Shown here piece by piece: positions 17,940 to 26,481 of a stretch of DNA of 64,000 nucleotides. Source of the DNA: a virus. The notes under the pieces were generated by a model that searched no databases, was not told where the DNA came from, and was given only the letters and a program-made list of their open reading frames with translations. The stretch's first letter is position 1; each line of letters starts with the position of its first letter. The stretch spans positions 248,001 to 312,000 of the IMG/VR virus record IMGVR_UViG_3300023174_000040. One strand, given 5' to 3'. The position numbers and the translations under genes were made by a program.

Positions 17940-18389
17940 ATGGAAAAAAATAAAAGTGTTAGCGACCTAGGCTCAGCAGCCTATATATTAATGCACAACT
18001 ATCGTGTTGTTGGGCGCAAAGGCAAAGAAATAATCTTCGAAGTAGAGAATGAAGAGAAATTCGACGAGCTTTGTTTGGATTATCTTTCTAGCGAATTCCA
18101 TAGATTTGATAGCTGCATAATGTCGCTCAAAAAGATAAAAGAATATAATTTTGATTCTAGAAATACCAGATTTGCAACAGATCTGGGTGTTGCTGCTTAT
18201 ATTCTAATGCACAAGTATAAAGTTCTTGGAAAACGTGGAAAATCAATATACTTTGAAGTAGAAAATGAAGAAGTCAATAGTAAATTTCAAGGTTTGGCCC
18301 TAGAGTATCTTTCTAGCGATTTCCACCGATTTGATAGTTGCCTCATGTCTTTAAAGAAAATCGGGGAATATATTTCCGAGTCTAATTAA
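17940..18389 (+). CDS. Tandem DUF5659-like domain protein
   Basis: The 149 residues are two copies of one domain of about 65-70 residues. Each begins DLG.AAYILMH.Y.V.G..GK, contains FEVENEE, and ends LSS(E/D)FHRFDSC.MSLKKI.EY. This matches the small DUF5659 domain found in phages and plasmids, usually as a single copy. The two copies differ mostly in the middle. It starts beside an AT-rich element without a clear Shine-Dalgarno sequence. Function of the family is unknown. Confidence 0.7.
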   Translation: MEKNKSVSDLGSAAYILMHNYRVVGRKGKEIIFEVENEEKFDELCLDYLSSEFHRFDSCIMSLKKIKEYNFDSRNTRFATDLGVAAYILMHKYKVLGKRGKSIYFEVENEEVNSKFQGLALEYLSSDFHRFDSCLMSLKKIGEYISESN

Positions 18390-18402
18390 TATATAAGTTA
18401 TT

Positions 18403-19146
18403 ATGATAACTGATATTGAAAAGAAAAAATTAGAATTATCCCTTAAAATAGATGAACTAATAAAAGAACTCAAAAATAAATTCTTGACATCGGCATCGCC
18501 TGTAGCATCAGGCCCCGATGGAAAGATGGGTGTATGGGACCACGTTAAGAATTGGTGGAATAAATTTAGATATGGTAAATTTGGCAACCTAGCCCAGGTT
18601 GAACAGGACCCAGAGGCAAAAAAAGACACAGCAAAGGCTGGGGATGAGCCAAAATCAGAGTGTTATCAATTTTCTTTTCAAGAATATAGAGCTATTAAAG
18701 ATAGTTGTGATATCTTAGAGACAATTATAGAAAAAAATCAAGATAGTCTAAATGAGGAAGAGTCGGAAAATCTCAAGAATCTAAGATTATTCAGAATAAT
18801 AGATGATTGGGGAAAGAAATTTAAACAAGTAATATTAGATTTGGTTTATTCTGCTGAGTCGACTCCGGTAGCTCCGGTTGAGGGAGAAGGTGTTAGAAAA
18901 TCTGAGCCTACGGTGGGCCCATCGGATCCAAAAGAAAAAGAAAAGTCAACAGCATTGGCCCCAGAAGTTAAGCCCAAGGAGAAAAAGCAAAGAAAACCAA
19001 GAGTAAAGAAGTCTAAGGTAAAAGAAAAAGCAGACACTGCGGACTCAACCACAGAAGAAAAAGTTGACTCTCCCGAGGCAGTTAAAAAAGCACTAGCTAA
19101 ATTAAAATCAGAAAATCCAGATCTTGATTTTGATTGGCGTTCGTAG
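18403..19146 (+). CDS. Hypothetical protein with Lys-rich C-terminal tail
   Basis: This 247-residue protein has a helical N terminus (EKKKLELSLKIDELIKELKNKF), a Gly/Trp-containing segment GVWDHVKNWWNKFRYGKFGNL, a helical middle and a disordered C-terminal 90 residues rich in Lys, Glu, Pro and Ala (KPKEKKQRKPRVKKSKVKEK). The basic tail suggests nucleic-acid or head association. It is the last plus-strand gene before a convergent minus-strand pair. No family recognised. Confidence 0.55.
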   Translation: MITDIEKKKLELSLKIDELIKELKNKFLTSASPVASGPDGKMGVWDHVKNWWNKFRYGKFGNLAQVEQDPEAKKDTAKAGDEPKSECYQFSFQEYRAIKDSCDILETIIEKNQDSLNEEESENLKNLRLFRIIDDWGKKFKQVILDLVYSAESTPVAPVEGEGVRKSEPTVGPSDPKEKEKSTALAPEVKPKEKKQRKPRVKKSKVKEKADTADSTTEEKVDSPEAVKKALAKLKSENPDLDFDWRS

Positions 19147-19155
19147 CCGGTCTAA

Positions 19156-19527
19156 TTACCCCTGTGGCTTTAAAAGCATATTTAAATTATTAATATCTAT
19201 ATTATCTCCGTTGTTGAAGACTATGTTTTTATCAACTGGCTTTTCAGATTTATTATTATTGAATTCACTTATTATTTCCTGATGCTCAGGATTATCTGGG
19301 TCTAGTTGCTGCTCTTCGCAGATCCCAACAATATTACTAAAAAAGAAAAAGTTTTTACAACCTGTTATTGGGTGCAAGGTTTCTATTCCATCAATATGAA
19401 CCGATTGACATATGCCAGTAAAATAATCATTGAATTGATTTTCTGTAAACTTCCTTCCTATATGAACAGTGAATACAGTTATTGGCTTACCTATAAAATA
19501 CCTAAATTTTTCCAAGTCCATAATCAA
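19156..19527 (-). CDS. Hypothetical protein
   Basis: A 123-residue alpha/beta protein starting MDLEKFRYFIGKPITVFTVH (an alternative ATG two codons downstream of the longest start). It contains a beta-rich middle (HPITGCKNFFFFSNIVGICEE) reminiscent of an Sm-like or SH3-like barrel, followed by an acidic tail. It is directly downstream of the primase-like gene (5 bp gap) in the same direction, so it may take part in DNA metabolism. Unknown function. Confidence 0.5.
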   Translation of the reverse strand: MIMDLEKFRYFIGKPITVFTVHIGRKFTENQFNDYFTGICQSVHIDGIETLHPITGCKNFFFFSNIVGICEEQQLDPDNPEHQEIISEFNNNKSEKPVDKNIVFNNGDNIDINNLNMLLKPQG

Positions 19528-19532
19528 TTCCT

Positions 19533-20591
19533 TTATATTGTTTTGATCTTAAAATAGTCTCCGCCCGTCCCGAATGGTGCCTGGAAATCTAAATTTTTCC
19601 TAGAGGCCAAAATATAATTTTTAAGTATCCTTGGCCCCTCTTTAACATACATTTCATTCCAGTCTTTATACAGCTTATGCGGGCTGACAAACATCAGTCT
19701 TTGGTCGGATCCATTTGTTTGCATATTCTGGCTAGCCATCATACTCATTGATGTACTGCCCTGGAGACCCGCTTTATCATTATCTAAGCAGATTACAATT
19801 TTATAGTCTTTTATCAAAGACATTTGTTTTTCGCTAAGGTTTTTTCCACCACATGCAATTGAGTTTAACCCAGAGTGGAAAATACTCAAAGCATCAAACT
19901 CTCCCTCACACACATAGACGAAATTATCTTTATCGGGCCAACTTCCACCGGCCATAAATAAAACATCACCTTTACCAATACCTATACTCTTATCTGGCCC
20001 CAGGTATCTGAGGCTAGACTTACCAATATGTCTAGCATTAAAATAGAATAAGTCTCCATCTCTATCATAGTAAGGAATAACTATTCTAGCTTTATATGGT
20101 GCGGTTCTGCAGATGTATAGGCCATCAGGGGGTATCTTTCTTTTCTCTAGATACTCAACGGCTAAATTTCTCCAAAAATTATTTTTTGGCAAACTATTTA
20201 TTAAGCTACTTCCCTCTGGGAGGGATATTGTCTTTTTTTCTTGAACTTTACTAGGAGATTCCTTGTCATCATCCAAATTATCAAAGAAGTCGTAAAGTTT
20301 ATCCTCCAGCTCTCTTATACTGCTTCTGCCATTTAATGTGAGATAAGCATCTTCATAAGAACACTTATCTACTATCTTTATTAATTTTACCAGGCTCCCC
20401 TTCTTATCGGTTTTGAAACAATGGAATACCCCATTCTTTCTTTTAGTTTTACCGCCAGAGGGAGAGCACCACAAATGGTGCTTTGAATCTTCTGCGAAAA
20501 CAGAATTAACTCTGATCTCAGATCCGTGAACAACTATATCGCCCAGTGCTTTTTCAGCCCACTTCTTAAAGTTATCAAAAATATCACTCAT
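19533..20591 (-). CDS. DnaG-type primase with zinc-binding and Toprim domains
   Basis: The 352-residue product has an N-terminal CHC2-like zinc motif (HHLWCSPSGG ... GVFHCFKTDKKG, residues about 37-66) and a Toprim domain near residues 225-290 (VYVCEGEFDALSIF, then CGGKNLSEKQ, then KIVICLDNDKAG). The conserved Glu of the first motif and DND of the second are present, so the metal-binding centre looks intact. It would make RNA primers for lagging-strand synthesis, like T4 gp61. It is divergent from the nuclease gene; their candidate start codons overlap or lie 26 bp apart. Confidence 0.75.
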   Translation of the reverse strand: MSDIFDNFKKWAEKALGDIVVHGSEIRVNSVFAEDSKHHLWCSPSGGKTKRKNGVFHCFKTDKKGSLVKLIKIVDKCSYEDAYLTLNGRSSIRELEDKLYDFFDNLDDDKESPSKVQEKKTISLPEGSSLINSLPKNNFWRNLAVEYLEKRKIPPDGLYICRTAPYKARIVIPYYDRDGDLFYFNARHIGKSSLRYLGPDKSIGIGKGDVLFMAGGSWPDKDNFVYVCEGEFDALSIFHSGLNSIACGGKNLSEKQMSLIKDYKIVICLDNDKAGLQGSTSMSMMASQNMQTNGSDQRLMFVSPHKLYKDWNEMYVKEGPRILKNYILASRKNLDFQAPFGTGGDYFKIKTI

Positions 20592-20616
20592 GTTTAGACT
20601 ATACTATAATATATTT
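20592..20616. promoter_or_regulatory. Divergent promoter-like AT element
   Basis: The sequence between the primase start (20591, minus) and the preferred nuclease start (20617, plus) is 25 bp and contains ACTATACTATAATATAT, with overlapping TATACT and TATAAT boxes close to both starts. No Shine-Dalgarno sequence fits either gene well. Confidence 0.4.
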
Positions 20617-21372
20617 ATGAAAATACAACACATATCAGTTAGCAGAAAACAACTTTGGGATCAATGCGAACAAGCATACAAATATAAATACCACCTTGAA
20701 ATCAAGTCACCCGAACCAGAACCAGAGTACTTTTTATACGGAAAACTTGTCCATAAGATAGCAGAAGAATACGTGAAAAACAAGGGAGAAGTGGAGATAG
20801 AGAGTTTTTTACACCCATATTTAAAGGGAGAATTGCTCCTTGAAAATAAGAAAGTAGAACTAACAAAAGATTATAAAAATAAATTAAAAGAACATCTAGC
20901 AAATATTAAAAAATTAAATGACAGAATTGGATTCGATGGAGAAACAGAATACTTTTTTAAGTATGATCTCGAGCCACCAAAAGAAAAATTTGTCACAGGT
21001 GTCATAGACCGAATCTTAATAAAAGATGAAAAATGTTTTATTATAGATTATAAAACAACAAAAAAAGGATTTTGGAGAAAGAATTCAGACACCATAAGAA
21101 AAGACATCCAGCTTCTTTGTTACGCTAGGGTGGTTCAAAAGAATTTTGGAATAAAACCAGAAAATATAAGGGCGGCCCTTTATTATTTGGATGGAGGAGA
21201 TATAGTTCCAACTAAATTCAATGAAAACATGCTAATAAATGCAGAAAGTTTATTGTTGGATACTTACAACAATATAGTGGAGAAAGACCCAGAATTAGTA
21301 AGAGGAAGAGTTGGAAATCATTGCAATAGATGCGACTTTAGAAAAATGTGCACTTGGTATAGATCAAGCTAA
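20617..21372 (+). CDS. PD-(D/E)XK nuclease, RecB/Cas4-like with Fe-S cysteines
   Basis: I use ATG 20617 (MKIQHISVSRKQLWDQC); ATG 20590 would overlap the divergent gene's start. The RecB nuclease motifs are clear: YGKLVHKIAEEYV with the first His, GVIDRILI with the metal-binding Asp, and FIIDYKTTKKG with the D-x-K pair. One Cys near the N terminus (WDQCEQAY) and three at the C terminus in a C-x2-C-x5-C array (CNRCDFRKMC) match the Fe-S cluster arrangement of Cas4, AddB and related exonucleases. Likely job: 5'-3' exonuclease in phage recombination, repair or host DNA degradation. No Cas genes are near. Confidence 0.8.
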   Translation: MKIQHISVSRKQLWDQCEQAYKYKYHLEIKSPEPEPEYFLYGKLVHKIAEEYVKNKGEVEIESFLHPYLKGELLLENKKVELTKDYKNKLKEHLANIKKLNDRIGFDGETEYFFKYDLEPPKEKFVTGVIDRILIKDEKCFIIDYKTTKKGFWRKNSDTIRKDIQLLCYARVVQKNFGIKPENIRAALYYLDGGDIVPTKFNENMLINAESLLLDTYNNIVEKDPELVRGRVGNHCNRCDFRKMCTWYRSS

Positions 21373-22244
21373 AACGCCAACTTTGGCACTAATACCAAAT
21401 CTTCATTAATTGTTTTTCTATTAAATCCATCTACTATTTTAATCTTCTTTGCATCAGCTCCTACAAGCAACCAAGAGTACCCATTTTTAGACCAAAAGTC
21501 ATGTATTACAGATAATGGGGTAAAAAATCCTTGTCCACTTCCATCTATGTCTGTTGTTCCCCAACAAGTTCCAATGTAATAATCATTATTGTCCATTAAT
21601 CCACCGCCACTTCTGCCTGGTCTTGGTGAATTCCTAATTGTTACCAAATCTTGGTCTTCAAGCCTTACTATTTCAACATTATAGTGAGCAACTTCTTTTG
21701 CAGCATCGCAACCAAGAGAGTGAACCATATCGCCCTCTTTATAAACATAATCTTTTGGAGCTATTGGAAAATATTCAGGCTCCCAATCAGGATGAAAGCT
21801 AATAAGCGAAGTATCGCAACCATTCACAAAACTATAAAAGAGTAATTCTGATTCATAGCTTCTTGGAGATTCTAATTTAGTATCATTGTGATACCAGGTA
21901 ATAACTTTGCAAGTTATTTTTTTTTCTTTGGCTTTATCAGAGCTTAAAACACCGGGTTGCCACAAATGACCACAACTTGCAACATATGCTGTATTATTAT
22001 TTTTGTCATAAAATATAATGGTACCCGAACCAGCACCATCATTTACACTTATCTTTAAAGAAGCGGATAAATATTTCCTATACTCTATTCCTCTTTGTTC
22101 TACTGGCGCACCATAGAGTTCTATGGTCCTATTCAAAGGAATAGGCTTGACCAATTGCATGTTGTCAATATTGCCTAATTCACGAGCGGCAGCAATATTA
22201 AATATATTTAAAATTAAAAATAAGGTTAAAAAGTATTTTTCCAT
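21369..22244 (-). CDS. Secreted trypsin-like serine protease
   Basis: The protein begins with a typical signal peptide (about 20 residues: MEKYF, a hydrophobic LTLFLILNIFNIAAA core, Ala-rich cleavage site). The trypsin-fold catalytic triad can be placed at His93 (VASCGHLW), Asp144 (CDTSLISF) and Ser212 (GRSGGGLMD), with the usual oxyanion glycines before the Ser. Length (291) is normal for a stand-alone S1/S1C-type domain. Phage-encoded exported proteases are uncommon; it may act in the periplasm or during lysis. It converges with the nuclease gene with a 4-bp overlap and diverges from the next gene by only 15 bp. Confidence 0.75.
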   Translation of the reverse strand: MEKYFLTLFLILNIFNIAAARELGNIDNMQLVKPIPLNRTIELYGAPVEQRGIEYRKYLSASLKISVNDGAGSGTIIFYDKNNNTAYVASCGHLWQPGVLSSDKAKEKKITCKVITWYHNDTKLESPRSYESELLFYSFVNGCDTSLISFHPDWEPEYFPIAPKDYVYKEGDMVHSLGCDAAKEVAHYNVEIVRLEDQDLVTIRNSPRPGRSGGGLMDNNDYYIGTCWGTTDIDGSGQGFFTPLSVIHDFWSKNGYSWLLVGADAKKIKIVDGFNRKTINEDLVLVPKLAF

Positions 22245-22259
22245 AATATATTATATATT
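22245..22259. promoter_or_regulatory. 15-bp A/T spacer between divergent start codons
   Basis: The two ATGs at 22244 (minus) and 22260 (plus) are separated only by AATATATTATATATT. It has TATA-box character in both directions and leaves no room for a ribosome binding site, so leaderless or near-leaderless transcripts are likely if these starts are right. Confidence 0.45.
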
Positions 22260-22706
22260 ATGTCACAAATACTTTCTATTAGCCACAATATATTTCTAGA
22301 CCGAAATCAAAGATATGACCTTAATAATAAAAAGGCAATAGAAGTAATTGGAAGTAATTTTCCAATTTGGTTTTCAGGGGAAAAGACGTCGGAACCTGGT
22401 AGAGAGATATTTTGCCGGTATCGTATACATCCATATAAAAGTGTTTTTAGAAATATAAAAGTAAATGGAGATGGTTACGATATCTTTTTATTACAGGAAA
22501 AAGAAGATGTTGGGACAATGCCGGCAAAAATTAAAAAGTTTTTTAATAAAACAAGTAATCCCCCAAGTGTAATATCACTTTTAGACATAAAAGATGGAGG
22601 AGCAGAATGGCTATATTTTAGATCATATGATCGAAAATACATAAACCTAATCCATAGTGTAGAAATACAAAAAATTGAAAATTTGATGGAATCTTTAATA
22701 ACATAA
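22260..22706 (+). CDS. Hypothetical protein
   Basis: A 148-residue alpha/beta protein with no recognised family. Segments ISHNIFLDRNQRYDLNNKKA and GDGYDIFLLQEKEDVG suggest a compact globular domain. It is divergent from the serine protease gene across a 15-bp A/T spacer and precedes the tandem virion paralogues. Confidence 0.45.
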   Translation: MSQILSISHNIFLDRNQRYDLNNKKAIEVIGSNFPIWFSGEKTSEPGREIFCRYRIHPYKSVFRNIKVNGDGYDIFLLQEKEDVGTMPAKIKKFFNKTSNPPSVISLLDIKDGGAEWLYFRSYDRKYINLIHSVEIQKIENLMESLIT

Positions 22707-22726
22707 AAGTCTATATATGTTATATT

Positions 22727-23476
22727 ATGCGTGCAATAATACCAACAAAAAGCGTTACTCTAAAAGAGCTGTTGTCTTCGGGAGAATATAAAGCCAAACT
22801 TTTCACAAACGATCTCGGAGATTGTGAGGACCTGCCTTTGGATTTTGAATTCCAGGAACCAGTTTTTAATGGATATTCTTCTAAATTATTAAATTCAAAT
22901 TTATGGAAATTGAATATTGCAGCTAATAATTATTCACAATGCGATTACCAAGAATCTTTAATTTGGGGAAACACAAATATTGCCCAAAGCGAAGTCATTA
23001 ATGGATATTTTGTAACCAATGGTAAAAACGAAGTGCTTTGGTTTGGAAAATTTGATAACTCAATAGAACTACAACAAAATCAAAAAGTCCTGGTGGATAT
23101 CAGGGTTTATTTAAATAATTATGATTATCCGAAAAATACAATAACAATAGTGGTCAAAGGAGATATAGATAAACCACAAAATACTAATATATTTATAGAT
23201 AATATTAAATGGGGAAGTGTAAGTTATCCTTATGCTTTAATGGATTTGATGGAAAGTGATTGGACCCCCAATCAAAATATCTTGTGCATAGGTGTTGATA
23301 ATACAATAAATATTTGCCACGGAGATCCATTGAGTTTTGATATAACTGTGACAGCCATCGGTTATAGCGAATATAAAGAAAACATAATAATAGAAGAAGT
23401 TGGAAATAAATTTATAGAAATTAATCTAACAACCACAACAGAGGAACCAACCACAACAACTCAAGAACCTGGCTAA
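22727..23476 (+). CDS. Virion protein, short paralogue of a tandem pair
   Basis: The 249-residue product shares its whole length with the N-terminal 235 residues of the next gene: matching segments include LKELL, KLF.NDL.DCED, FEF.E..F.GYS.K.LN..LW, and NYD(Y/F)PK.TIT.VV. It ends in a Thr/Glu/Pro linker (TTTTEEPTTTTQEPG) with nothing after it, as if a C-terminal domain had been lost or never acquired. It is probably a fibre or appendage protein. Upstream lies CTATATATGTTATATT without a Shine-Dalgarno sequence. Confidence 0.6.
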   Translation: MRAIIPTKSVTLKELLSSGEYKAKLFTNDLGDCEDLPLDFEFQEPVFNGYSSKLLNSNLWKLNIAANNYSQCDYQESLIWGNTNIAQSEVINGYFVTNGKNEVLWFGKFDNSIELQQNQKVLVDIRVYLNNYDYPKNTITIVVKGDIDKPQNTNIFIDNIKWGSVSYPYALMDLMESDWTPNQNILCIGVDNTINICHGDPLSFDITVTAIGYSEYKENIIIEEVGNKFIEINLTTTTEEPTTTTQEPG

Positions 23477-23478
23477 AA

Positions 23479-25635
23479 ATGAGCACAATACCATTAAATT
23501 CAAAATTATTAAAAGAATTATTAAATTCAACCAACTTAACCGCAAAATTATTCATAAATGATCTTTTGGATTGTGAGGATATTCCATCTTCTATTGAATT
23601 TGAAGAAGCATCGTTCATTGGTTATTCTCCAAAATTTTTAAATCCACTATTATGGGAACCAACGAATCAAACCCCAGCAAATTATATAAAATATAAATAT
23701 AAAAATAGAATAATATGGAAAAATTTAGGACAAACAGTTAATATCAAAGGATATTATGTAACAAATAAAGAAAATCAAGTATTATGGTTTGAAAAATTTG
23801 ATAATGAAATTATATTAGATCAAAACCAAGGTACACTAATAAACATAGAAGTAGAAATGAATAATTATGATTTCCCAAAAACAACCATAACACTAGTGGT
23901 CAGGAATGACAATAATATCATACCAGAAAATATTTCCGTAGATATACAAAATATAAAATGGGGAGGAGTAGATTATCCTGATTCATTTTTAGATTTATTA
24001 AATAATAATTTTATTCCTCATAACAACATGGTATGCATAGGAGTAAGAGATAGTATAAAACCATGTTTAGAAGAACCTCTTCAATTTGATTTAATAATAT
24101 CTGCCGATGGGTTTGAAACATATCAAGAAAACATATCGGTAACCAATCCTGGAAACAATATATTAGAAATTTATTTAGATCAAGTTATAGTAACAACAAC
24201 AGTTGGACCACCAATTGTCATAGACACATTCAGAGGATTATTGAGTATCAAGATTCTTGATGATATTTATGATATAAACACTTCTTCAACATCAGACAAA
24301 ATATCAATAAAAGTTTACAAGCCAGCATCAGATCAACTACAGAATCTTATGATAAATGATATTAGTTTTAATTTAACTGGTGACGCAGACTTGCTTACTA
24401 ATGATTTCCTGCCGAGTCAATTAAAAAATTCAGAAAATTTCACAAAAATGAACGGGAGTTTCTCTTTCTTTGGAGGAAGCTCGGGTTCATTCACAACAAC
24501 AAGCATCATAACAATTCCATCCCAAAATGGAAACACAACCTTTTTCAGCGGAACCATGAATGAAGATTCAATATTAGGAAGATGGGCTGCTGGAGACGTG
24601 TTTTCTGCAGATCTTACTTTTAGTAATTCAGATTTATTAGGTGATATTAATGAAATAATAACTCAAGCAGATAATTCATTAAATGCTTTAGGCCCATCAG
24701 GAGTCACACACTATTTGCTTTTAAATAGTTTTAATTTTATTGTTTCTGGTATCACCTATAGCAGCGATAATCAAAATCTCCCTCTTCCGCCGTGCCCAGA
24801 CGGAGGCCCCAGAAGACCATTGAATATACCGCCAGAATGGGCCGAACCTGGTCAAGAAGGAGAGTGTTGTCCTCCAGCAGGTGGTTGGGGAGATTGGCAA
24901 CCGGGCGATCCATGGCCAGACCCTAGTGAAGGTAAAATTCCTGGATATGGGGATTTTCGGCCGGGCGAGGTAAGTGTTAAAGGTTTCGGATATTCTGAGT
25001 GTATGGGCAGGTGTGTCTATTGCAATTATGTCAATGAACTTGGTTCTGCTGTATGGGATGAGTCTGAGTGTAAGTGTAAGTGTGTATCAAATCCGGATTC
25101 TCCAGATTGCAAAAAAATTCTAAATAAAAACTATAAAAAAGATGATTATTGTATGTGCGTGTGTCCCAAAGATGAAATTAAAGAAAAATGTGAATCTAAA
25201 GGATTTAAGTTTGACATAGGAAACTGCGCTTGTGATTGTGATAGCACGGTTTATGCTCCCGGGGCATCCAATGCGGTAAGAAAAGAAGACTGTCCGAATG
25301 TGGGAGGAAAACCTTTATGGGACGACCTTGATTGTTATTGTCCTTGCGATGAAGCAAAAGACGCATCTGGGAAGCCCAGATTCCCACCTTGTAAAGAAAA
25401 TGAAAAACGAGGCAAAGATTGTAAATGTGAAGCCCTCCCACCAGAGTGTCCAGATATGTGCGAATGGATATGGAGAATACCTTATATTGGATTCGCACAT
25501 TGGGAAAGTACTGCTGGCAGTTTGGGTACCGACCGAATGACTTGCTTCTTGGCAGGGTGCGATTGCGAACCCCCTAGTTATAGTGGAACAGCAAATCTTG
25601 AGGTGGGGTTATCTAATTGTTATCAAAGAAGATAA
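23479..25635 (+). CDS. Virion protein, long paralogue with Cys-rich C terminus
   Basis: The 718-residue product repeats the N-terminal module of its upstream neighbour (2 bp gap), continues after a VTTTVGPP linker with a second beta-rich domain (about residues 250-430), then a Pro/Gly-rich stretch (PEWAEPGQEGECCPPAGGWG). It ends with about 210 residues carrying more than 30 cysteines in EGF- or knottin-like spacing (CDCDSTVYAPG, CYCPCDEAK). Disulfide-rich domains are unusual for proteins made in the bacterial cytosol; they may bind metal or oxidise after assembly. Probable appendage with receptor-binding role (inferred). Confidence 0.6.
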   Translation: MSTIPLNSKLLKELLNSTNLTAKLFINDLLDCEDIPSSIEFEEASFIGYSPKFLNPLLWEPTNQTPANYIKYKYKNRIIWKNLGQTVNIKGYYVTNKENQVLWFEKFDNEIILDQNQGTLINIEVEMNNYDFPKTTITLVVRNDNNIIPENISVDIQNIKWGGVDYPDSFLDLLNNNFIPHNNMVCIGVRDSIKPCLEEPLQFDLIISADGFETYQENISVTNPGNNILEIYLDQVIVTTTVGPPIVIDTFRGLLSIKILDDIYDINTSSTSDKISIKVYKPASDQLQNLMINDISFNLTGDADLLTNDFLPSQLKNSENFTKMNGSFSFFGGSSGSFTTTSIITIPSQNGNTTFFSGTMNEDSILGRWAAGDVFSADLTFSNSDLLGDINEIITQADNSLNALGPSGVTHYLLLNSFNFIVSGITYSSDNQNLPLPPCPDGGPRRPLNIPPEWAEPGQEGECCPPAGGWGDWQPGDPWPDPSEGKIPGYGDFRPGEVSVKGFGYSECMGRCVYCNYVNELGSAVWDESECKCKCVSNPDSPDCKKILNKNYKKDDYCMCVCPKDEIKEKCESKGFKFDIGNCACDCDSTVYAPGASNAVRKEDCPNVGGKPLWDDLDCYCPCDEAKDASGKPRFPPCKENEKRGKDCKCEALPPECPDMCEWIWRIPYIGFAHWESTAGSLGTDRMTCFLAGCDCEPPSYSGTANLEVGLSNCYQRR

Positions 25636-25678
25636 TAATCAATTTTTCGGCCTCAATCGATTTAAACATTGAGTTGGC

Positions 25679-26215
25679 CTAGTAATCATACAGACTAATG
25701 CTCATCTCCATAACAACGCTCTCACCAATAGCAACAGAAACTGTTGTTCCCAAAGTAGCAGATGAAATCAACTTGCCTCCGCTACCAATAGTTGTTGCTA
25801 GAAATATGTTAGTTACAGAGTTCCATCCAGAATTTAGAGATGAAAAAATAACGGGGCCACTTTTTGCATAATAAGGAGTAAGAGTCGGTGACGCAGTGGT
25901 GGTTGCAGAAGTATTAGGGTTGATTATTTGCCAATTCAAAAAAGAAACGTTCTGTCGCTGATAGTTGTTTCCTTGAACCAGTGGTTCGCCAATTATATTG
26001 CTGAGAGTATCTGTTCTATTTAAGGTGGGTCTGGCGTCCAACCCAATATAATAACCGTTAGTAACCAGATTCTCTGAACCCTTGAATAAAGCATTGAGGA
26101 TGTATTCTTCCCCTTGTTGGTGAAAAGTGTTTTTGATATCTCTTTGCTGATATCTAACTTTATTATTTTTGTCTAAAATTAAAAAATTATCTATCTTCAT
26201 TAAGTGGAAACTCAT
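25679..26215 (-). CDS. Hypothetical tail or fibre-associated protein
   Basis: This 178-residue, beta-rich protein has short Thr/Ser/Pro tracts (NTSATTTASPTLTP) and a C terminus of strands (VSVAIGESVVMEMSISLYDY) typical of small virion proteins. Its plan is similar to the 4223-4699 product. It is read with the next two genes on the minus strand (4-bp overlap with the upstream gene). Function unknown; virion role inferred. Confidence 0.5.
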   Translation of the reverse strand: MSFHLMKIDNFLILDKNNKVRYQQRDIKNTFHQQGEEYILNALFKGSENLVTNGYYIGLDARPTLNRTDTLSNIIGEPLVQGNNYQRQNVSFLNWQIINPNTSATTTASPTLTPYYAKSGPVIFSSLNSGWNSVTNIFLATTIGSGGKLISSATLGTTVSVAIGESVVMEMSISLYDY

Positions 26216-26481
26216 AAATTTTCTCTCTTTTCTTTTTCTATCATTTCATCTATTACTTGAATAGATTCTACAGGATATTTATATTTATTACCAGGCTTAT
26301 TTACTTCCTGTTGTTGTTTTTTTATCTTATTTTTGTTTTTAATATCCAGTTGATTAACATTAGATATTAATAATTTAATAGAATGTTTAATATCTTCTGC
26401 TTTAAATGAATCTCCGCAATTAGCATAAGCTAAATTTAAATAATAAATAATTTTTTCATAATTAGGAGTCATATTTACCAT
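26212..26481 (-). CDS. Small protein downstream of the large terminase
   Basis: An 89-residue, helical, charged protein overlapping the terminase stop by 7 bp and the next gene by 4 bp. Small terminase subunits are helical and often neighbour the large subunit, but usually upstream, and no DNA-binding motif can be seen. I therefore leave it unassigned; small terminase is one possibility. Confidence 0.45.
   Translation of the reverse strand: MVNMTPNYEKIIYYLNLAYANCGDSFKAEDIKHSIKLLISNVNQLDIKNKNKIKKQQQEVNKPGNKYKYPVESIQVIDEMIEKEKRENL

Noticed and set aside
20617-21372. CRISPR-associated Cas4
   Set aside because: No repeats or other cas genes in the window; a phage exonuclease is simpler.
25636-25678. 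Terminator between convergent genes
   Set aside because: CTCAAT/ATTGAG gives only a 6-bp stem and lacks a clear U-run on either side.
26212-26481. Small terminase subunit
   Set aside because: Position beside the large subunit is suggestive, but it is downstream and shows no DNA-binding motif, so left unassigned.
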